Source of the DNA: Malikia granosa
GTDB taxonomy: Bacteria; Pseudomonadota; Gammaproteobacteria; Burkholderiales; Burkholderiaceae_C
Direction of reading: 5' to 3'
NCBI RefSeq assembly: GCF_002980595.1
Contig: NZ_PVLQ01000007.1
Span: 1 to 64,000 of the forward strand
Length of the DNA: 64,000 nucleotides
The stretch's first letter is position 1, and every line of letters starts with the position of its first letter. Both the position numbers and the translations under genes were made by a program. The notes below the pieces were generated by a model. The model was not told where the DNA came from. It saw only the letters and a list, made by a program, of their open reading frames with translations, and did not search any database. Below are positions 61,482 through 64,000 of this stretch, in pieces.

Positions 61482-62975
61482 TCAGGGCGTCCAGTCCGCC
61501 AGCAAGGCCGCTGCCGCTGTCCTCAGCTGCTCCAGGCTGCCATCGTTGAACAGCACGCGGTGCCCGGCGGCCCAGTCGGCCGGGACCGCCTCGACCGCCT
61601 CGCGCTGGCGCCGCAGCACCTCGATTCCGGCATCCGACGCATCGCTGCCAGCCGCCGCGCGCTCCAGCAGCCGACGCTCCGTCAGCGCCGGGTCGGCGCG
61701 GCATTCGACCAGCAGGCAGGGGACCTGGCGCCGCTGCGCCAGCTGGCGCAAGGCGGCACGTTCGGACTGGTGCAGCAAGGTGGCATCGACCACCACCGAA
61801 TGGCCGGCGGCCAGCAAGCCATCGGCCAGCTCGAGCAGGCGCGCGTAAGTGGCCCGGGTCGCCTCGGCGCCGTAGAGATCCTGCCCCGGAGCGGGCCGGT
61901 CGGTCGCCGCCAGCCCGTGCAGCCGCTTGCGCTCGACATCGGAGCGCAGCCTGATGGCACCCGACTGCTCGGCCAGCATGGCCGCCAGCGTGGACTTGCC
62001 GGCGCCGCTCAGCCCCATGACGAGCAGCAGGCGTGGCAGCGACGGATCGGCCGCCAGCGCTTCGGCCAGCGGCCAGTAGCGCAGGAAGCCCGCGGGCTGG
62101 CCCGACAGCAGGGCCACCTTGGCCCGCACCAGCGCACGGTAGGCAGCAAAGGCACGCAGGCCAGTCAGGCCGTCGAAATCGCCGCTGCGCTCGACATAGC
62201 CATTGACCAGGCGCCAGGCCAGTTCGGGGCGCCCGCAGGCCAGCAGGTCCATGAAGGCGAAGGCGACGTCGTTGACCAGGTCGATGCAGCGCAGCGCGGG
62301 CTCGAACTCGATTGCATCGAAGGCGACCACCCCGTCGCGCCACAGCACCAGATTGCCCAGGTGCAGGTCGCCATGGCACTCGCGCAGGAAACCACCTTGC
62401 AGCCGGTACGCGCGCCAGCCGGCCTGGGCCGCGAGCAAGGTCAGCAGACGCTCGCGCAGGCGCAGTACCCGGGCCCGATCGACCTCGGGCGGGCGCCCGG
62501 GATGGGATTCGGCCTCGTCCAGGCTCTCGCAGGTCCAGGCGACGACCTCCTTGGCCGGCGCCTCGGCTGGCGCCAGCGCGGGCAGGTGGCGATGGAATTC
62601 CGCCACATGCGCGGCCAGCGCGTCGATGTGACAGGCCTCCAGCTGCCCGGATGCGGCCAGCTCGGACAGCAGCTGGCCTGCCGGAAAGCGCCTCATGCGC
62701 AGCACCCATTCGATCGGTTCGCCGGTACCGCCCAGCTTGGGCGCACTGGCGCTGCCCGTGACCGGCAGCAGGTCGAGGTAGAGCTCGGGGGCGGTGCGCC
62801 GATTCAGGCGCAGTTCCTCGGCCAGGAAATGCCGGCGCAAGGCCAGGGTCGAGAAATCCAGGAAGGGTAGCTTGACCGGCTTCTTGAGCTTGTAGGCGTA
62901 GTCGCCGGCAAGCCAGACGGTCGAGATATGGGTGTCGATCCGGACGGCACCGGGCAGGCAGAGGCTGAGGTCCAT
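61482..62975 (-). CDS. Bifunctional aminoglycoside-phosphotransferase-like/P-loop kinase protein
   Basis: A 497-residue fusion. The first ~300 residues have a protein-kinase-like (APH) fold with the catalytic ECHGDLHLGN (~199-208) and the metal-binding FDAIEF (~219-224). The C-terminal ~180 residues are a small AAA/zeta-toxin-like kinase with Walker A GLSGAGKST (~321-329). The family (COG2187 plus COG0645) is widespread but its substrate is not known. It need not confer drug resistance. I start at the ATG at 62975 (MDLSLCLPGAV); an upstream ATG eight codons earlier lacks family support. Confidence 0.87.
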   Translation of the reverse strand: MDLSLCLPGAVRIDTHISTVWLAGDYAYKLKKPVKLPFLDFSTLALRRHFLAEELRLNRRTAPELYLDLLPVTGSASAPKLGGTGEPIEWVLRMRRFPAGQLLSELAASGQLEACHIDALAAHVAEFHRHLPALAPAEAPAKEVVAWTCESLDEAESHPGRPPEVDRARVLRLRERLLTLLAAQAGWRAYRLQGGFLRECHGDLHLGNLVLWRDGVVAFDAIEFEPALRCIDLVNDVAFAFMDLLACGRPELAWRLVNGYVERSGDFDGLTGLRAFAAYRALVRAKVALLSGQPAGFLRYWPLAEALAADPSLPRLLLVMGLSGAGKSTLAAMLAEQSGAIRLRSDVERKRLHGLAATDRPAPGQDLYGAEATRATYARLLELADGLLAAGHSVVVDATLLHQSERAALRQLAQRRQVPCLLVECRADPALTERRLLERAAAGSDASDAGIEVLRRQREAVEAVPADWAAGHRVLFNDGSLEQLRTAAAALLADWTP

Positions 62976-63023
62976 GCCCGGATTGTGCCGCCTGGACACA
63001 CGGCATGCTCATGCCTGGATGGC

Positions 63024-63056
63024 AAAAAGCCTGGCCGCTTGCGCGGCCAGGCTTTG
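63024..63056 (-). terminator. Terminator of the porin gene
   Basis: On the minus strand AGCCTGGCCGC pairs with GCGGCCAGGCT across a four-base loop and is followed by TTTTT. It lies ~40 bases beyond the porin stop codon. Confidence 0.88.
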
Positions 63057-63094
63057 GCTTCTCTTCAGACCAGCTGGCTCACGCCAGCGGGAAC

Positions 63095-64000
63095 TCAGAA
63101 GACGTGACGGACGCCAACGCCGTAGACGGTGTTTTCGATCTTGGTGTTCTTGGTTTCATAAGTCTTGTAGCCAGCGTAGGCGGTGGTGCGCTTGGACAGG
63201 GCGTAGGTAGCAGCCAAGTCGAAGCCGGCGCGCTTGGTCTCGACAGCGCCGATTTCGTTCTTGCCGTTGGCGTAGCCGAAGTAGACGGTGGTGGCGCCGA
63301 ACGGAGCCGACACGCCGACTTGGTACTCGGTGTCATCGCCACGGGCAGCGGAACCACTGACCTTGTTGTAGCCAGCATTCAGCTTGACGACGCCGAAGTC
63401 GTAGGAACCGGCGATCAGGTTGTACTTGGTGGAGGAGGGAACCGTAACACTACGCTTCTGCTCTTCGGTCTGGTGTGCGTAACCGACCAGCAGCGGGCCG
63501 TTGGCATACTTGACATGCAGCGACACGGTATCAGTAGCGCCGTTGTTCAGGTTGTCAGCAGCGTTCTTGTTCTCGCCAAAGGCATAAGCCACGGAACCGC
63601 TGAAGCCGCTGTAGTTGGCGCTGTCGAAACGGACCGAGTTGTCAGTGCGCAGGTTGTAGTCGCCACCAACTTTCCACACGTCGCCGGTCACAGCCATGTT
63701 GGTATCACCGGTGTTGTTGGTCGCGCTGCGCAGCGTGTCGTAGGCGGTGTAGTTGCGGCCCAGTTCGACGCTACCGAAGTTGCCCGACAGGCCGACGGTG
63801 GCCTTGCGGTTGAACAGCTTGGTGGTGTCGGCTTGAGCGCCAGTGTCCATACTCATGCCGGATTCCAGCACGAAGTTGGCCTTCAGACCGTTGCCCAGGT
63901 CTTCGGTGCCCTTGAAGCCCCACAGGCTGTTGTTCAGGACGTTGGAGTCCAGCTTGGTTTGGGTCAGGCTCACACCCGCTGCATCGACAGCCTTGGCGCT
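63095..64000 (-). CDS. Gram-negative general porin, N-terminus cut by window edge
   Basis: The C-terminal 301 residues of a trimeric 16-strand beta-barrel porin, read in frame to the right edge. Alternating polar/hydrophobic strands, the segment SLWGFKGTEDLGNGLKANF near the beginning of the barrel and NRKATVGLSGNFGSVELGR are typical of Burkholderiales porins (Porin_4 family). The last residues, GVGVRHVF, end in the Phe required for outer-membrane assembly by BAM. The signal peptide and first strand lie outside the window. Base composition is somewhat less GC-rich than neighbours, as is common for highly expressed porins. Confidence 0.93.
   Translation of the reverse strand, partial: SAKAVDAAGVSLTQTKLDSNVLNNSLWGFKGTEDLGNGLKANFVLESGMSMDTGAQADTTKLFNRKATVGLSGNFGSVELGRNYTAYDTLRSATNNTGDTNMAVTGDVWKVGGDYNLRTDNSVRFDSANYSGFSGSVAYAFGENKNAADNLNNGATDTVSLHVKYANGPLLVGYAHQTEEQKRSVTVPSSTKYNLIAGSYDFGVVKLNAGYNKVSGSAARGDDTEYQVGVSAPFGATTVYFGYANGKNEIGAVETKRAGFDLAATYALSKRTTAYAGYKTYETKNTKIENTVYGVGVRHVF

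Noticed and set aside
61482..62975. Aminoglycoside resistance gene
   Set aside because: The APH fold alone does not indicate resistance; this fused family is chromosomal and widespread, and nothing around it suggests mobility.

Overview
The window is a gene-dense, high-GC chromosomal segment from a betaproteobacterium, most likely of the order Burkholderiales and close to Comamonadaceae. This placement rests on three things read from the sequence: the gene order dapF - DUF484 - CobW-type GTPase - dksA - hslV - hslU, a DksA with a single zinc-finger cysteine, and a general porin with a C-terminal Phe. It is inferred without a database search. No tRNA, 16S/23S/5S rRNA, CRISPR array, insertion sequence or prophage is visible. 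The only structural RNA recognised with confidence is RNase P RNA.

Layout. (1) 1-3461, minus: a repeat-rich RTX/FG-GAP protein that runs off the left edge. (2) 3633-22742, minus: a complete division and cell wall (dcw) cluster, mraZ-rsmH-ftsL-ftsI-murE-murF-mraY-murD-ftsW-murG-murC-ddlB-ftsQ-ftsA-ftsZ. The genes mostly overlap by 1-11 bases, and a lipid/drug-type ABC exporter follows ftsZ. Upstream of mraZ are four 10-base-phased AGTG boxes, the expected MraZ operator. (3) 22971-29757, minus: a small periplasmic protein, hslUV, dksA, a His-rich zinc-type GTPase, DUF484, dapF and an OmpA-like lipoprotein. (4) 29958-36306, mostly plus: a NUDIX-metallo-beta-lactamase fusion, a pseudouridine-synthase-like protein without the catalytic motif, rnpB (minus), cysK, a small Ala/Pro/Lys-rich secreted protein and an FAD-dependent oxidoreductase. 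(5) 36402-47066, minus: htpX, a DUF3025 gene coupled to pyrC, a glutamate/aspartate ABC importer (gltIJKL) with a hairpin after gltI, a LysR regulator, an Atm1-type ABC exporter and AmpG. (6) 47124-56728: an M48 metalloprotease, a glyoxalase-II-like hydrolase, a solitary GspE/PilB-type ATPase, xth and pyrE with overlapping divergent start codons, a DUF4124-like protein and gatCAB. (7) 56972-61414, plus: mreB-mreC-mreD-mrdA. (8) 61482-64000, minus: an APH-kinase fusion and a porin cut by the right edge.

Envelope growth is the common theme. DapF makes the meso-diaminopimelate that MurE adds; MurC to MurF, MraY and MurG build lipid II; FtsW/FtsI use it at the septum and MreBCD/PBP2 along the side wall; AmpG recycles turnover products. 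RodA, the usual partner of PBP2, is not next to mrdA. I see no clearly new multi-gene system. The best candidates for a closer look are the ABC exporter tied to ftsZ, the MraZ operator, the NUDIX-MBL and degenerate pseudouridine synthase pair, the one-Cys DksA beside a His-rich metal GTPase, and a gene-free stretch ending in a strong terminator.
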